Below, piece by piece: positions 62,001 to 64,000 of a stretch of 64,000 bases of DNA. Made by a program: the position numbers and the translations under genes. Source of the DNA: Phascolomyces articulosus. Taxonomy: Eukaryota; Mucoromycota; Mucoromycetes; Mucorales; Lichtheimiaceae. The notes below the pieces were generated by a model, which saw only the letters and a list, made by a program, of their open reading frames with translations, was not told the origin of the DNA and searched no databases. The number at the start of each line of letters is the position of its first letter. Position 1 is the stretch's first letter. Location of the stretch: positions 310,001-374,000 of the forward strand of contig JAIXMP010000010.1 of the NCBI GenBank assembly GCA_025677815.1, written 5' to 3'.

Positions 62001-62600
62001 GGAACGTGCTTCTTTTCTCTTTGATTCTATATGTACAAAAAATAAATAAATAAATGGGTCACCATTCTAAGTTGTAGATTTTATCCATTTGTATATAGTA
62101 CTTTTATCTTCTTTTATTTATATGCATTTAATAAATAGTTATCTAAATGAATAGCCATAGTAAGAAGCACGAAAAGAAAAACAAAAAGATGATGATAATG
62201 ATGTTCATGACGAAGAACAATAAATTTAGTAGAAAAAAAAGTGTGATTGTCTTCGGCTATAGGTGCATTTTGGTGGCTCCAAGTTCATAGCCAAAAAAAG
62301 AATATGCGATCGGTTAGAGTTTTCCAATCATGCCGCGCGCCTTCTTCTAATATGTATATTGTGATGCTGCTTTGTGCGTGCGTGTGTGAGTTGCTGAATA
62401 ATGATTGAGTGGTGATAATGATAATGATGGTTCTATATGTGTGTCAATAAGAATCGGTGTAGCTAAGCAATAAAAAGGGTCCATTCTTTCAGACTCATCT
62501 TTTTTGGTCTTCCCCTTTCCCGTTCTTCTTTTCGAATAGCTCTTTTTGACAAGACTTCTTTTTTTTTTTATTAATACTATTTTTCTGTTACCGCTTTATA
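56067..62600. other. long gene-poor AT-rich region
   Basis: About 6.5 kb with no supported gene. It has many AT-rich microsatellites, poly-A/T tracts (for example 56426-56447) and short hairpins such as ACATTGTT/AACAATGT at 59051-59072 and TATAGTAT-type repeats at 58329-58363. ORFs of 60-113 codons are low-complexity and lack domains. I found no tRNA or rRNA sequence by eye. Confidence 0.45.
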
Positions 62601-63111
62601 AAAAACTACACCTTATCCAACAGCAGCATCTTACTTGAGAGCTGGATAACAACTTTCAACTATATCGACTTCTGTACTTACCTTTGCTACTACTACTGCT
62701 ACTACTACTACATTTATTATTTATTTATTTATTTGTTCGAGTATTTTTCTTTCTTTTTCTATCACTATTTTTTTTATTGAAAGGGGTTTTTTTTTCTTTT
62801 GAACCTCTCTCTCTCTTATTTTTCGTTTCTTTTTCTTCATATCACTACTTTACAATAACATCAACCACTCCTCAACGTTAGTTCTGATTCGATCTGTTTG
62901 CTTTTAATTGTATCCAAGGAAGGTTTTTCCAACTTTTTACTATTTATTTGCAACTACAATAACAACAAACAGAAATCCAACACTTCAAAAAGAAACAGCA
63001 ACTTCATCATCACCCCTTCTCTCTATTTTTATTTTTTATTCTCAACAACAATTTCCTGGAAAACCCCAATTTTCTATTTTATTTTTAATATTATTATTAA
63101 AATATTAAAGT
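62601..63111 (+). promoter_or_regulatory. pyrimidine-rich leader of the terminal gene
   Basis: About 500 bases very rich in C and T on the plus strand, following TTATAAAAAA at about 62596-62605, which could be the TATA box. The stretch probably includes a long 5' untranslated leader; two short upstream ORFs start within it (62684 and 62898). Confidence 0.4.
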
Positions 63112-64000
63112 ATGATGCAAATTGAACAACAACATCATCAGCACCATTATCAACAGCAGCAGCCACTACGGCAAGAATATCATGGTACGAATGGTACCCT
63201 ACCGCCTCCACCCAATTATTACTACCTCCAAGGTAATAACAGTAGTAGTAGCACTGGCCATCACTCCGACGCTTTGGCCACCTCATCGAATATGTATTCC
63301 ATGCAGCAAGAAGAACAGCAACATCCTCATCATCATTATAGGATGAACCATGAGCAACCACAACATCAAAATGCTGCGGATTTGGCATTTTCAGGATCAA
63401 CAGGACCTGTTCCAATGACTAATACTATCTATCACCACGATGAAAGTCATAACACCAATACTAACTCACAACATTTGATGGATGAAAATATGGCCGTTGC
63501 CACGGGTAACCTGGCAGCAGAGAGAGATCAATTCCCTAGCAACGAGGAGTTTGAGTCTATTGTGCAAGGGTACCTAGATAATCTTTCATCCAAGAAAAGG
63601 GACAAGGCGTTAATTGATCGTCACCGATACTCTCTTATCATTCGAGTATTAAAAGATCCAAGAAATACAGCCATTTCTACGGCCCAATTCCGATTTTGGG
63701 TTAAAAAAATGTTTCAGCTTGTGACTTTATATAGTGGTATTGAAGTAGTTTGTCATGACAACAAACCAGTCGCTATGCGTGAAGAAATTTATGCGATCCT
63801 TGTGAGAGCCCATAAAGAAGCAACTCATGGTGGTCGAGATAAAACTTCTGCATTGGTAAATAAATTTTTATATATTAAAAAATAGTTAATGTTACAAAAT
63901 AAACATTATAGTATAAAAGAATTCAAATTATTAATCTTAACCTATTGATCAATTCTTATTAACGTTATCTCCTTGTAAACCCTACATCTTTCTTCCTTTT
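63112..64000 (+). CDS. Q/H-rich protein with integrase-type zinc-binding region, partial
   Basis: 5' part of a gene that leaves the window. Residues 1 to about 135 are low-complexity Gln/His/Asn/Ser. From about residue 143 a conserved block begins: FPSNEEFESIVQGYLDNLSS, KKRDKALIDRHRY, AQFRFWVKKMFQL, VCHDNKPVAMREEIYAILV and RAHKEATHGGRDKTSALV. The H-x(n)-H..GRDKT part matches the first half of the H2C2 integrase zinc-binding domain found in retroelement integrases and in domesticated host proteins. A GT at 63856 (GCATTG/GTAAAT) is the likely 5' splice site; reading through gives a stop at 63883-63885 before the two Cys expected of H2C2. No integrase core is visible in the window, so a domesticated gene rather than a live element is likelier. 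Confidence 0.6.

Noticed and set aside
1..64000. CRISPR arrays, bacterial operons, tRNA or rRNA genes.
   Set aside because: The window is eukaryotic with spliced genes; no regularly spaced direct repeats and no convincing tRNA A/B boxes or rRNA segments were seen by eye.

Overview
This 64 kb window looks like nuclear DNA of an early-diverging filamentous fungus, most likely Mucoromycota/Mucorales-like. It is AT-rich, has many short GT-AG introns (about 60-190 bp, with pyrimidine-rich 3' ends), a fused alpha-beta tryptophan synthase of the fungal TRP5 type, a fungal-type alpha-tubulin, an SRF/Mcm1-type MADS protein and a B56 PP2A subunit with Q/N/T-rich tails. The species cannot be fixed from the sequence alone. 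|| Layout. 0-8.4 kb: alpha-tubulin (+) convergent with the kinetochore gene NUF2 (-), then an MCT-like (SLC16-type) major-facilitator transporter (+). 9.2-15.6 kb: a divergent MCT-like paralogue (-) and a second close MCT-like paralogue (+), so three related transporters lie within 9.4 kb. 16-18 kb: a UCH37/UCHL5-type deubiquitinase (-) with an unusual basic insert. 20-22.7 kb: a secreted GH36 alpha-galactosidase (+) containing one GC-AG intron. 23.4 and 26.8 kb: two tiny intronless genes (-), each encoding little more than one WWE-like domain. 29.4-31.2 kb: an AVT3/SLC36-type amino-acid transporter (-). 32.4-36.8 kb: the NatB auxiliary subunit NAA25 (-). 38.0-40.4 kb: tryptophan synthase (+), divergent from NAA25. 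41.0-42.3 kb: MADS-box factor (-). 43.7-47.2 kb: PP2A B56/Rts1 subunit (-). 48.4-50.8 kb: BCS1-like AAA ATPase (+). 51-62.6 kb: gene-poor, AT-rich DNA with short coding-like relics and inverted repeats that look like transposon debris. 63.1 kb to the end: the 5' part of a Q/H-rich protein with an integrase-type zinc-binding region, running off the window. || How the genes relate. Most are single-copy housekeeping genes with no operon-like logic. Tubulin and NUF2 both serve mitosis, but their convergence is probably chance. The transporter trio is a local duplication cluster. The most unusual coding content is the pair of stand-alone WWE-like microproteins, followed by the basic, AT-hook-like insert in the UCH37 active-site region and the differing intron content of the two close transporter paralogues. 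Intron boundaries were placed by eye from splice consensus, reading frame and family alignment. For the genes where exon coordinates are listed, the summed exon lengths are divisible by three.
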